Shown piece by piece: positions 38,441-47,487 of a stretch of DNA of 62,775 bases. The position numbers were made by a program, and so were the translations under genes. A model generated the notes under the pieces. It saw nothing but the letters and a program-made list of their open reading frames with translations. It made no database searches and was not told the DNA's origin. Origin of the DNA: Gracilaria caudata (Eukaryota; Rhodophyta; Florideophyceae; Gracilariales; Gracilariaceae); assembly GCA_030374735.1 (NCBI GenBank), contig JASCIV010000047.1, positions 1-62,775 on the forward strand, in the 5' to 3' direction. Each line of letters starts with the position of its first letter. Within the stretch, counting starts at the first letter, position 1.

Positions 38441-39502
38441 ATGGTATCGCGGCGCCCTTCCGCTCGCAATGCCTCTGCCGATGAGTGTCTTGCGCACCAG
38501 TACGCCGTACCCTCCTCCCAGAGCGCGGATGACGCCGAGTTCCCCGACTTCTTTCCCAGCGTGCCGTTCCGTTCCGCCGCGCGTCTGGCCGACCTGGAAC
38601 GCCTCCGCGCCGATATTCCAGACTTTGTGATTGATGCGGGCGTGCTGCCGCCCAACACTTTGCGCACCATCAATCCCCCTCGCAGTAGGAGATGCGAGAT
38701 TTGCTTTCATCCCGAGTCAGCGCCGTTGCGACCGTGCCCACAGTGCAAGGCCACAGCGTGTCATCATTGTCTGCGTTCATGGCTCCGCGTCCGCATTGAG
38801 GATGGCGACGTTAATCATCTATCGTGCTTTCTGTGCCATGAACTCATACCCGACGCCGAGGTGCGGAGTATTGTCGGTGAGCTCGAATTCAAGAGATGTC
38901 TTTTCTTTCGTTCCAAGATCGAGCATGGAAGCGACCCCACTGCTGCATGGTGCCCAAAAGTCGGCTGTTGGAGACTTTTGCGGTGTAACGCGCGGAAGCT
39001 CAACTTGCACACGCCCAACATAACATGTCCAGACTGCGGCACCGAAGTCTGCCCGCGATGCTTCAGCGAAGGTCACGGCGACGACAAATGCCCGGTACCC
39101 ACCGGAGCTGTACGGGAGAAAACACTCTCAAGAATCTGGGAGAAAATCCACACCAAAAAGTGTCCAATATGTCGTGTGAAGATCGAAAGGGCGGGCGGAT
39201 GCTCGCTCATGCGTTGCGCGAACTGCAGAACCAAATTCTGCTGGAAGTGCAAAGGCCTCATCAACAGTGAGGACGAGTTTACACGCAGGAATCGTCGCAC
39301 CTTTTCTCACAAGTGCTACTGCACGAAAGTGGATAACGTCTTAATGTGGATATCTGTCACAGGCGGAATCATCATTGTTTTGCCTGTGGCTGTGGTTGGT
39401 TTGGTGTTGGTCGGGCCGCCCGCCCTCATTACATACGCGGTTCTACCGAGGGAAAGGAAGCGCGTTGTTCGTACGCAACTTGCAGAGGCAGTAACCATTT
39501 GA
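38441..39502 (+). CDS. RBR E3 ubiquitin ligase, RNF144-like with C-terminal membrane segment
   Basis: A 353-residue RING-IBR-RING ligase. RING1 is at about 85-132 (CEIC, CPQC, CHHC, CFLC), IBR at about 165-217 (AWCPKVGC, CPDCGTEVCPRC, DDKC) and RING2 at about 241-270 (CPICRVKIERAGGCSLMRC, CWKC). The active cysteine is expected at residue 254 in GGC. A long hydrophobic stretch at about 301-334 is a likely anchor near the C terminus, as in RNF144/RNF19 proteins. RBR ligases take ubiquitin onto the RING2 cysteine before passing it to substrate. Start at 38441 (MVSRRPS) is the first ATG. The promoter holds CGCGTGACGTG and a G-box. The membrane it sits in is unknown. Confidence 0.88.
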   Translation: MVSRRPSARNASADECLAHQYAVPSSQSADDAEFPDFFPSVPFRSAARLADLERLRADIPDFVIDAGVLPPNTLRTINPPRSRRCEICFHPESAPLRPCPQCKATACHHCLRSWLRVRIEDGDVNHLSCFLCHELIPDAEVRSIVGELEFKRCLFFRSKIEHGSDPTAAWCPKVGCWRLLRCNARKLNLHTPNITCPDCGTEVCPRCFSEGHGDDKCPVPTGAVREKTLSRIWEKIHTKKCPICRVKIERAGGCSLMRCANCRTKFCWKCKGLINSEDEFTRRNRRTFSHKCYCTKVDNVLMWISVTGGIIIVLPVAVVGLVLVGPPALITYAVLPRERKRVVRTQLAEAVTI

Positions 39503-39743
39503 GCGATGACCTCCTCTTATCCCCACTTCTTTCTGTTCACCGTTCATAATTTTTAACTTGCAGCACATGCTCAGCGGCTGCCCACTCAACTCTTGTGTCA
39601 ACAATTGATGAACATTTTAACAGCGGTCTTGCTAAGACAAGAACTAGCAATGTGCAAAAACGAAGTGCCAGCTTGGCGTAAAAATGCTGCGATCAATAGA
39701 CTTAGTACTACCTCTTTATTGCGACTCCACAAAAGTATGACCA

Positions 39744-41348
39744 CTAGAGATCAACTGTCGTATTTATGGTAGGTTGAATTCGGAAGAAGGGCACTTGCCC
39801 TTGTCCTTCTTGTTCCGCAGCATCCTTGTCGTTCACTAGTGTGAACTGCATGGTGTGTGGACCATGGGCGTATCCAGTAATAAGCTGGAAGTTTCCAAAG
39901 CCGCTTGGACGACATGCTGCATTGATACCAAGGCCAAACTCGATGTTACGTTGCCTTGGAGGCGCACGCTGCGCTTGTCTTTCCATCTGCTGCATGGCTT
40001 GCAGCTGCGCAGTTGGCGAATTCGCGAAGCCCTCACCATAAGTATGTAATGCGTTCTGCACTTCCTGCCTTGCTGACCGGAAAGAGAGACGCATAGACGG
40101 CACAAGTAGATTCTCAGCATTCCTAGCAAACCACTCATCAACGTTACGTAGTGCAATGGGCGTTTCAGTCTCATACATGGGATTCGTGACCTTGGACAAC
40201 AAAATTTTCTTGAATCGTTGAAGTGCAGCGTTCTGCAACAAAAGTATTTGCTTGTTGAACAACGAGCGTACCCGAGACTGCAACGAGGATTGCAACTCTG
40301 ATCGTTTCTTTGCGCGGATAGGAGAGGAAGCATGAGCCAAAGTGTCTCTGTCGTATTTCTCCAGGGCGGAATCAAGTAGGTTAGAGGCCTTCATACCAAA
40401 GGATGGTACAGTGTTTCCTCTGTCAACTTCTGATGTCCATCGATTGAGCTGAGCCAAAGAAGGGCGCTGCTGTGCATCATAAGCGACGTCACATCTGTAT
40501 GCAGCAACCAAATCCTTCTTGCCGGGGAGTTCGACTGATTTGTCTTGCTCAGTTTCCTTCCACAATATATCGGCATAGGTGTAGAGACCTTCAACTGGGA
40601 TCTTTCGCGAGTACTCTGCTTTAAGCAAGTAGTCTGAGTGGTTCGGGTTACAAAATCGCTGTGCCAATTTGTCGACGTCTTCATCGAACTGATCCTTTCG
40701 ATGGCGGATATGGGGCAAAGACACAAACTCAAAGTCGAACAAATCAGACAGCGCGGTATTAGCGTCGATATCTTTCCATATAGATTCGATATCATTCATA
40801 AGAAGGCTCTTGAGGGAATCCAAAGGAGAATCATCGTCGTGGTCACGAATGACGAAAACGATCAATGTCTTGGCGGTTTCTCCTTGGAAGATACGAATAT
40901 GTTCCGTAAAAATTGTTCTCAACAATGAATAGCCCGCCGCCTCGTAACGACCAAGATCAGCCGCCCACAAATTGAAGATGAGAGCATCAGCAAGCGCGAG
41001 CGCCAGAGTAGTGACACGCGCAACCTTATGGTTTTCACCGTCCCGCCCATCCGAGCCTTGTGAGTCCAAAATCAAGTAACGGGAAGAAGAAACGGCCGCA
41101 ACACAACCCTGCGTGCCTCTGCCGGCAAACGGACGAGCGACAGCAAACTCAGTCTGAAACAAGTGGTTCGCCAAGGTGCTCTTACCGGAACTACGAGAGC
41201 CCAGTAAGGCTATGGTAACAAGATGGGCATCCTGATCGGTTTGATCCTCTGGAAAATGTTCGGTGGCGAACCTCTCAAACTCGTCCGAATTGAATTCGCC
41301 GCGGGTGTTGACGAGCTGCAGCACGGACTGTTGCGAGGTGATGTCCAT
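39744..41348 (-). CDS. RHD3/SEY1-like dynamin-type GTPase lacking the usual membrane end
   Basis: About 534 residues from MDITSQQ at 41348; M12 is preferred over the first methionine at 41381. Seen: P-loop GSRSSGKSTL, the threonine in GRGTQGCVA (G2), ILDSQGSDG in the G3 position (DxxG) and IRDHDDD as the RD-type G4. This matches the RHD3/SEY1/atlastin family, which fuses ER tubules by GTP hydrolysis. Family members are usually about 750-850 residues with two membrane helices near the C terminus. Here no such hairpin is seen, and the end is an unusual tail (GFGNFQLITGYAHGPHTMQF ... TINTTVDL). So this may be a soluble paralog with another job. GTPase activity is likely; ER fusion is doubtful. 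Confidence 0.75.
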   Translation of the reverse strand: MDITSQQSVLQLVNTRGEFNSDEFERFATEHFPEDQTDQDAHLVTIALLGSRSSGKSTLANHLFQTEFAVARPFAGRGTQGCVAAVSSSRYLILDSQGSDGRDGENHKVARVTTLALALADALIFNLWAADLGRYEAAGYSLLRTIFTEHIRIFQGETAKTLIVFVIRDHDDDSPLDSLKSLLMNDIESIWKDIDANTALSDLFDFEFVSLPHIRHRKDQFDEDVDKLAQRFCNPNHSDYLLKAEYSRKIPVEGLYTYADILWKETEQDKSVELPGKKDLVAAYRCDVAYDAQQRPSLAQLNRWTSEVDRGNTVPSFGMKASNLLDSALEKYDRDTLAHASSPIRAKKRSELQSSLQSRVRSLFNKQILLLQNAALQRFKKILLSKVTNPMYETETPIALRNVDEWFARNAENLLVPSMRLSFRSARQEVQNALHTYGEGFANSPTAQLQAMQQMERQAQRAPPRQRNIEFGLGINAACRPSGFGNFQLITGYAHGPHTMQFTLVNDKDAAEQEGQGQVPFFRIQPTINTTVDL

Positions 41349-42042
41349 CGTTGTCGTTTGGAGACAGCACGACCAATGCAACGGGGACTCTCAAGACGCT
41401 CAATCGGCGGCGGGACAAAGATCGCAGCGTCCGTTGGTTAACGTTGGTTTAAGGCATGGGCTGCCAGTTCGGTTTGAGCTCACGACCGCAGATCGATCCC
41501 GTTCAGATCCCGTTCGCGTTCAGCTCCGATCCCAGCCGGTACGTATCAACCGGTCGAGTCCAATTCGTGGCAACGCTGTATATCTTTCACTCGTGTTCAT
41601 TGAAATCTAAGCCATGAGGCGATATCTCATGGCGCCCAATGGCGTGCGACCAGGTGGACGAGCTCGTCTAACTGGCCGCTTGGGGGACGCCCTCCAATGG
41701 CGCACGCGCCAATCAGGCGCGCACACGTCGAAGACCAAATGCGTGCAGTCTGAAGGCCGCATGCAAATCGAGCTGCTACTTTCGCAATGGCGACGTGGGC
41801 CTTGCCAATCTCCCTTCGCTCGTCACATGCGAGCCGTTCCGCATCGGCGCAACGCGCGCGCCACTTGAGCGCTTTTGCAGCTGCTCTGTGCTCACTTTTC
41901 CTTCCAGTGCTCGTGGGCGACTGTTCTGCTGGATCTCTTTCGTCGCATGATTGCACGCTTATAAGTCGCAGGTCCATTCTTGTTCGCGCCGTTGATACGC
42001 TTTCCACTCGTCTCTGCTCAACTGCTTCAGCTCTCGTTCGCT
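41349..42042. promoter_or_regulatory. Divergent promoter gap between RHD3-like and G6PDH genes
   Basis: About 690 bases. A short repeated motif (GATCCCGTTC twice, near 41497-41516) and a CCAAT pentamer (near 41709) are seen. The reading frame from 41980 is open, but the 42043 start gives the transit peptide, so this part is treated as leader. Confidence 0.4.
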
Positions 42043-43749
42043 ATGGCGTTCGTTACTCCTCAGCCGGCTGGCGGCTTTGTGCCCAACAGGTCATTTCCTA
42101 TCATCAGGTCCTCTCAGAAACCTGCTCATCCAGTTGTCGCGCCGCGAGCGCCGCGAATGGTGGCTCTTCCGGATGCCCCCAAATCTGCCTCAGAGCCCAC
42201 TCAGCCCTCACATGCGCTGCATTCAATAGCCATGCATCCCACAGATCATGGCCTTGCCCTCATGGACTCGGTACATCTTCGAAATGCGAAAGTTCGCGGC
42301 GAACCAGTCGCCATTGTTGTGCTTGGTGCTTCTGGTGATCTTGCCAAGAAAAAGACATTCCCTGCCATTTTCAGTTTGTACTATCATGGCTTACTTCCGA
42401 CTGATTTCATCTTGTATGGTTTCTCCAGAAGTCCCATGTCCAATGAAGAATTTCGTGAGCTCATTTATGATACACTCAGTTGCAGAGTCATCGATGGCGA
42501 AAAGTGTCAAGAAAAGATGGATCTGTTCTTGCCCAAATGCTTTTACCACAGAGGAGACTACTATAGCTCTACGTCCTTCGGAGAGCTGCACGACGTTCTG
42601 AAGAACGACTTTGAGCTGGAACACCCAAAAACCAATCGCTTGTACTATTTGGCGATCCCACCAAAGGTGTTTAACGCAAGCTGTTCCAATATTGACCGTA
42701 GTGGTCGCGCTCCGAGTGGATGGACTAGAGTCGTCGTCGAAAAACCATTTGGTCATGATCTCAATTCGTACCGAGAACTTCGCTCCAACTTGGCTTCTGT
42801 GCTCTCAGAGGAAGAGACTTTCCGAATTGATCATTTCCTCGCCAAGGAGCTAGTGCAGAATCTTATGACTCTGCGCTTCGCGAACGCCATTTTCGAACCT
42901 CTGTGGAACCGACATAACATCAAGAGTGTTCAAATCACTTTCAAGGAACATTTCGGTGTAGAAGGTCGTGCTGGCTATTTTGACCAAGTTGGCATCATTA
43001 GGGATATCATGCAGAATCATCTTCTGCAAGTGCTTGCCTTGTTGGCAATGGAACCACCGGTCAGTTTGCGTGCGGAGGATATTCGGGACGAGAAGGTCAA
43101 GGTGCTGCGTGCGATTAAGCCCTTATCGGCTGAAGACTTTGCAACTGGTCAATATGCAGCGAAGGACTCTTGGTCTACCGGTTATTTGGAAGATGAAGGT
43201 GTACCCCCAGACTCTCTCACACCTACGTTTGCATCTTGCGTGTTGGAAGTAAACAATGCCCGATGGGATGGGGTTCCTTTTCTAATGCGGGCGGGGAAGG
43301 CGCTGGATGAACGGAAAACGGAGATTCGTATCCAATTCAAGCATGTACCGGGTGCCCTATTTCCGGTCGTTGATGGGGCTGAACATAATGAATTAGTTAT
43401 TCGGGTGCAACCAGACGAAGCAATATACATGAAGATTGTATCTAAGGTACCTGGGCTCACATCGAGAATGGAGGAGGCAAGATTGAATCTCTTCTATCGC
43501 CATGCTTGGGAAGAATCGAAGGATATTCCAGACGCATACGAGCGACTAATTTTGGATGTGATTCAAGGAGAGAAATCGCTCTTCATTCGAGATGACGAAC
43601 TTGAGGCGGCCTGGACAATCTTTACCCCTGCTCTTGAAGAGCTCGAAGGACCTTCTGCCAAGAAACCAGAGTTGTATCACTATGGAAGCACTGGGCCGCA
43701 AAGTAGTGATAGTCTCGCTGCGAAGTACAATGTACAATGGTCAAACTGA
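42043..43749 (+). CDS. G6PD: Glucose-6-phosphate 1-dehydrogenase, plastid type
   Basis: About 568 residues from MAFVTPQPAGGFVP at 42043. The presequence is P/S/R-rich without acids up to about residue 50, which fits a plastid transit peptide. Seen: the dinucleotide-binding start VIVLGASGDLAKKKTFPA, FYHRGDYYSS, VVVEKPFGHDL and the substrate motif RIDHFLAKE (RIDHYLGKE in most). The dehydrogenase passes electrons from glucose-6-phosphate to NADP as the first step of the oxidative pentose phosphate pathway. Plastid enzymes are often regulated by thioredoxin through paired cysteines; whether these cysteines are present is not resolved here. No intron needed. Confidence 0.93.
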   Translation: MAFVTPQPAGGFVPNRSFPIIRSSQKPAHPVVAPRAPRMVALPDAPKSASEPTQPSHALHSIAMHPTDHGLALMDSVHLRNAKVRGEPVAIVVLGASGDLAKKKTFPAIFSLYYHGLLPTDFILYGFSRSPMSNEEFRELIYDTLSCRVIDGEKCQEKMDLFLPKCFYHRGDYYSSTSFGELHDVLKNDFELEHPKTNRLYYLAIPPKVFNASCSNIDRSGRAPSGWTRVVVEKPFGHDLNSYRELRSNLASVLSEEETFRIDHFLAKELVQNLMTLRFANAIFEPLWNRHNIKSVQITFKEHFGVEGRAGYFDQVGIIRDIMQNHLLQVLALLAMEPPVSLRAEDIRDEKVKVLRAIKPLSAEDFATGQYAAKDSWSTGYLEDEGVPPDSLTPTFASCVLEVNNARWDGVPFLMRAGKALDERKTEIRIQFKHVPGALFPVVDGAEHNELVIRVQPDEAIYMKIVSKVPGLTSRMEEARLNLFYRHAWEESKDIPDAYERLILDVIQGEKSLFIRDDELEAAWTIFTPALEELEGPSAKKPELYHYGSTGPQSSDSLAAKYNVQWSN

Positions 43750-44163
43750 AACGCTTGAGGTTATCCAGACGCGAGGGTGCAGTGAGACCATTTCCTAACG
43801 GGGTGTAAAGATTTTTGTTGCGGCATTGTCGTTTGCCATCATTCGGCTTCTTGGACGGGTTTATCAGAGGGAACAGTACATCGAAAACGACGAAAGGAGT
43901 CGCCGTAGTAGATATAGTGAGTCACTGTGGTTGCAAATCGAAAGAACAAAGTGAAGCTAGAGCGCAAACCAACCCTGGTAGCCCATCCCTTGCAGTTTCA
44001 TTCTCATTCTTCTGCCTATGCAAGAAGAACCGTGTAGGGGGAGCATACGTTCGTTACTGATTTGGTTAGCGTTTCCTGACAAACGCATCATGGACGCTCG
44101 AAAGCTGCCGAGACGGAATGTGTTTTACCTGCTCTATATTTACACTCCTTAAAGAGTTGCTGA
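43750..44163. other. Intergenic, convergent 3' ends
   Basis: A 414-base gap between G6PDH and eIF3f, which converge. An 81-codon frame crosses it with no recognisable feature. Nothing else is seen. Confidence 0.45.
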
Positions 44164-45045
44164 TCAGTACTTTGGCGTGGTATCTACACAAAGCAGTTTC
44201 TCGGCCACAATCAACTGCGTTTGCGTTAGTTTGCAGAGGTAAGCAACCATAAGTAAATCTCGCATATTGTCTCCGAACAATCTTTCGAAATCAGAAGCAT
44301 TCATCCTTGGCACCATTGTCAAAGTCTCCGCCAAAAATCTCCCGGTCGTGACATCTCCTTCCACTTCTCCTGCAACAACTGCGTCTACATTCTTTCCGAT
44401 CGTATCCAAAAGGTCCAACAGCCTTTCCATAGACTTTTCAAGGTTTTCAATTTCGGACGCCATTACTGGGGAGTTAAGATCGCCTTCTTCCCTTCTTCTG
44501 TTCTTGAAAAGAACATCGAGGCCCACCTTTTCAGCCTTTTCTGGCTTCATACAAACTGGAATGGAGCGAAATTCAGAGCTAAGAGCAAGCTCCTCAATCT
44601 TGTACGAAGTTGACACGAAAGCGCTCATGTCGAATCGATCGCTTGACAACTCAGCATCTACTAATAGATGAACAGGATTAACACATTCCCGACCATAGAA
44701 CTCGTGAATGATAACAGATTTCAGGTCGGTTTCAGTTCCAGTGGCGTACCATCCAACAAGTTCCTCCGCTGAGTTCACTCTGTTGTGAAGGTCATACATG
44801 TTCTTATGGTAATCGGTATCGACTGCAACTTCCTCTCCATTCTCGGAATGAGGCAGTGGAAAGGAATCTGTAACATACACTGTGCCAGATGCTGTAAAAC
44901 GCCCCAACAAAGTTCCAATCACTCGCTTTTTCCCTTCTGTCCGACGAATAAAATGATCCAATACATTAAATAATACAACAGGGGAAACTTGAACCTCACG
45001 AACTCCGCTATCTTCACCACCAAGGAAGATATCGGTCGACTCCAT
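44164..45045 (-). CDS. EIF3F: Translation initiation factor eIF3 subunit f
   Basis: A 293-residue MPN-domain protein. The MPN domain runs from about residue 17 to 150: VSPVVLFNVLDHFIRR, RVIGTLLGRF, HNRVNSAEELVGWYATG and NPVHLLVDA. The helical C-terminal half has ASEIENLEKSMERLLDLLDTI and the final MRDLLMVAYLCKLTQTQL. These match eIF3f, one of the two MPN subunits of the eIF3 scaffold. The metal-binding JAMM pattern is degenerate as expected for eIF3f, so no protease activity is predicted. A small ORF on the same strand ends only 22 bases before this ATG, which is unusual for separate eukaryotic genes. Confidence 0.94.
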   Translation of the reverse strand: MESTDIFLGGEDSGVREVQVSPVVLFNVLDHFIRRTEGKKRVIGTLLGRFTASGTVYVTDSFPLPHSENGEEVAVDTDYHKNMYDLHNRVNSAEELVGWYATGTETDLKSVIIHEFYGRECVNPVHLLVDAELSSDRFDMSAFVSTSYKIEELALSSEFRSIPVCMKPEKAEKVGLDVLFKNRRREEGDLNSPVMASEIENLEKSMERLLDLLDTIGKNVDAVVAGEVEGDVTTGRFLAETLTMVPRMNASDFERLFGDNMRDLLMVAYLCKLTQTQLIVAEKLLCVDTTPKY

Positions 45046-45067
45046 AATTCACGAATAGCTTAAGAGT

Positions 45068-45322
45068 TTATGCGGCGCTTCCGTCTTCGTACAACGCGTT
45101 GATTATTTTTTCTTCCTTCTCTGCTCCTTGCTCTTCCGTTTCTCGTAACCGCTCGATATAGGAATGTACAGTGTAAAAGGCGTAATCTTGCGAAGGTGGG
45201 GTGTATATCACCAGAAAGCTTGATCTACTACGCCAGTCGATGTGAGCGACGACGGCCAATGCCGAGAGGGTTCTGGTTGCACGTTCGTAGGCTTCTAAGG
45301 AATAATGTAAAAAAGTGAGCAC
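45068..45322 (-). CDS. Unknown small protein just upstream of eIF3f
   Basis: An 84-codon frame (MLTFLHYSLEAYERAT to YEDGSAA) that I do not recognise. The middle (VVAHIDWRSRSSFLVIYTPP) and the charged helix after it look protein-like. Two readings are possible. It may start at 45322. Or, because a good pyrimidine-rich acceptor ending CCTTAG lies at 45295, it may be a last exon (45068-45294, entering at phase 1) of a gene whose first exon lies in 45300-45510. I could not choose a donor. Its stop is 22 bases from the eIF3f start, leaving little room for a separate promoter. Confidence 0.4.
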   Translation of the reverse strand: MLTFLHYSLEAYERATRTLSALAVVAHIDWRSRSSFLVIYTPPSQDYAFYTVHSYIERLRETEEQGAEKEEKIINALYEDGSAA

Positions 45323-45507
45323 TTTTTATATATTAATTCCTTTAGTTTTTGAGGATTTGGAAGATGTAGAGACCACACTGCATGGCTTGTCGTCGAAGCG
45401 GAAGACTCTTCGAGGTTTGGTTTACTTCGGTTTGTTGGCACATCTTTGTCACTGTTTGTATTGCTCGAAAGATTTCTACGGGAAGTTCTGTGTTTAACAA
45501 CAGGGGA

Positions 45508-45924
45508 ATGATTGAAGTCATACTCAACGACCGACTCGGTATGTAAGGCATTCAGAACACATCCGGATGTATCCAATGCTTCTTGCTAACAAAGCAGTCA
45601 TTTTCGGCTTGTCTTTGCAGGACAGAAGGTTCGCGTTAAATGCGAGCCGGACGATACCATTGGCCAGTTGAAGTTGCTAGTAGCTGCTCTAACTGGAACG
45701 CGAGCTGAGAAACTTCGCGTTCAAAGGGCAAACATTGTGTATAAAGATCATATAACTCTGGCGTAAGTTCTTCGCTTATGACTCTTTTTCACTACAGGTT
45801 CTACAGGCTCATCTCCTTCCAACAAACCAAAGATACTAACAATGTTCGTGAGTGTTGGCATGCAACTTCACACAGTGACTATGAAATTAAGGACGGCCAG
45901 GGGCTTGAACTGTTCTACAATTAA
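45508..45924 (+). CDS. UBL5: UBL5/Hub1 ubiquitin-like splicing modifier, three exons
   Basis: Exons join 45508-45538, 45621-45762 and 45876-45924. Introns are GTATGT...TTTGCAG (82 bases) and GTAAGT...CACACAG (113 bases). The join gives exactly 73 residues, as in human UBL5: MIEVILNDRLGQKVRV, then CEPDDTIGQLK, KLRVQRANIVYKDHITL and DYEIKDGQGLELFYN. The tyrosine-asparagine end without a double glycine fits Hub1, which is not conjugated but binds Snu66 and tunes alternative splicing. Each exon is too short to appear as a long reading frame. The start overlaps antisense frames of unknown value. Confidence 0.93.
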
Positions 45925-46136
45925 CGAGAAACCCATAAGCATGGTAAACATTGCTCAGTCTGACCCGAGGCTCTAAAGTGTTGTCTAGAGGAAATATATA
46001 AGGTCATTCTTTTGCTGATATGTGGGCAGGATCACAAGTCATTGGGAGCATCGATTATGCTGCTACTCAAAGTTTCTAGCCGGGATCGCAAAAGATTCGT
46101 CGCTAGTGTCATGAAATCTAGTTCATATATACCCCT

Positions 46137-46838
46137 TTACTTCGTCGCTAGCGCCCCTTGCATAGCCATGTATACGTCAACGCCAATTTGCGCCTCAGCA
46201 CGCTCTAGATCATCTTTCGCCGACGCGACTGCTGCCTCTGAATCCGAAAGTCCTTTTGCAACAGCATCGGGATCGATGTCATCCAACTGCAAAGAAAACC
46301 GATTTCGAAAACGCGACAAAAAATCCATGACAAAGTTAGCAGCTGCATTGGCTATAACCTTCGTGGAACTGAGTTCAATAGCTTACCTTGACAGCTTCTA
46401 CAGCGCACAAATCGGTGCGATCTTTGTGCACGAAGGCAAAGCCTGACGAAACGAAATAGCTTTCCTTTTCTTCGCCATCGTGGACTTCGACAACGCCAGA
46501 TCGTAGTTGAGCGACGGTTGGTGCATGAGAAGGCAAAATACCCATAAGACCGCTTGAAGCCGGGACGATGACCATGTCCTGTAGAAGAAAGTTCGAAATC
46601 GCGCACTGTGTTAGAGTATCGGCGTCGAGTTAAACGTTGAAGGATATTGCTCTGCGTAGCATATTCAAGAACATACCACTTCCGCATTGTGCTTGATCGT
46701 GTCATGAGGCAAAAAGAAATTGAACTTCAACTTGCTGCCTTCAATAGCAATGGCTTCCTCTGCAAGCATGCGTCGCGGCGCTGAAAATCGTGAAGCGCTT
46801 GTCACTACGCGTCGGAGCATTGCGGCTCTTGAAAGCAT
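46137..46838 (-). CDS. Mitochondrial ATP synthase F1 delta subunit, three exons
   Basis: Exons, in reading order, are 46677-46838, 46387-46578 and 46137-46286, all joined at phase 0 with GT-AG introns (donors GTATGT and GTAAGC, acceptors CTACAG and TTGCAG). The total is 167 residues. The first about 25 residues (MLSRAAMLRRVVTSASRFSAPRR) form a mitochondrial presequence. Then come FFLPHDTIKHNAEV and DMVIVPASSGLMGILPSHAPTV, the beta-sandwich of the F1 delta (bacterial epsilon) subunit, and a C-terminal helical pair (LSDSEAAVASAKDDLERAEAQ). It sits in the central stalk of ATP synthase. The presequence separates it from the plastid epsilon subunit, which is usually plastid encoded. Confidence 0.9.
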
Positions 46839-47190
46839 TGTGAGAGCAATTGTTTAGGGAAGAGATGCAGCTGAACGAATGTGGGTCTCGATCCCACGTC
46901 CGCGTTCACGCGAGGACGTAGAGCAATTGAAGTCGGGCCGAGGTCGAAGCGACTGGCTGGTCAATGCATCGGTGCCATATTGCTTGGTGTAGAGTCTACA
47001 CTGTAGACAGCTCTCACGCGGAGCGATGGCTCTGGATTTGGACCGCTGGTGGTCACGAGCGCCCCCGATCCGTCCTATGGGTCAAGGAATCATCTTTTGT
47101 TATATAAATAAACAAACAAATATAACAATTTGTCTTATTCTTTATTTTCTTAAATTGCTTGCTTATACAAGGGTAGTACGTCAGTACGTG
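46839..47190. other. Intergenic, with an AT-rich patch
   Basis: About 350 bases. A TATAAATAAACAAACAAATA patch lies near 47101-47122. Inspected hairpins near 46880-46920 (arms GTGGG/CCCAC) were not accepted as a tRNA. No gene seen. Confidence 0.4.
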
Positions 47191-47331
47191 TCACACGAAA
47201 ACCAAAGCTTCTGTTGATCCAATGTAAGTTCCAGCACCAGGAACAGATCCAGAAATGGAATGTGCTCCAAGAACATGTGATAGAACTTGCTCACGGGAAG
47301 ATCCAGGTAAGCGGTCATCCCCCCCAACCAT
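47191..47331 (-). CDS. Possible 46-residue protein or terminal exon
   Basis: A short minus-strand frame from an ATG at 47331 to a stop at 47191, ending GAHSISGSVPGAGTYIGSTEALVFV (split: GAHSISGSVPGAG and TYIGSTEALVFV). Composition looks coding, and an AATAAA-like polyadenylation signal follows on the same strand near 47140. It could also be the last exon of a longer gene whose upstream part would have to cross the proteasome gene promoter, which is unlikely. I recognise no family. Confidence 0.25.
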   Translation of the reverse strand: MVGGDDRLPGSSREQVLSHVLGAHSISGSVPGAGTYIGSTEALVFV

Positions 47332-47487
47332 CCAAGCACTCGTCGGTCATACGTGCTCAACGAACGAACGTCTCGATCTTAAATTAGGAGAATTCCGCGG
47401 TCGTTTTTCTTGCTGATCCAGGTTCTGCTCTCAGCACAAAATCAGAGAACCTGATTGTTTCGGATAACTTTTCGGTCTTAAGAAGCC

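Noticed and set aside
36742..38673. Long antisense frames of 289 and 311 codons opposite URI and the RBR ligase start
   Set aside because: They lie opposite well-supported genes, have no domain, and look like shadows of the biased codon use there.
46880..46925. tRNA-like arm (GTGGG ... CCCAC with a seven-base loop)
   Set aside because: No matching acceptor, D or anticodon arms could be placed around it, and the loop lacks the usual TTC.
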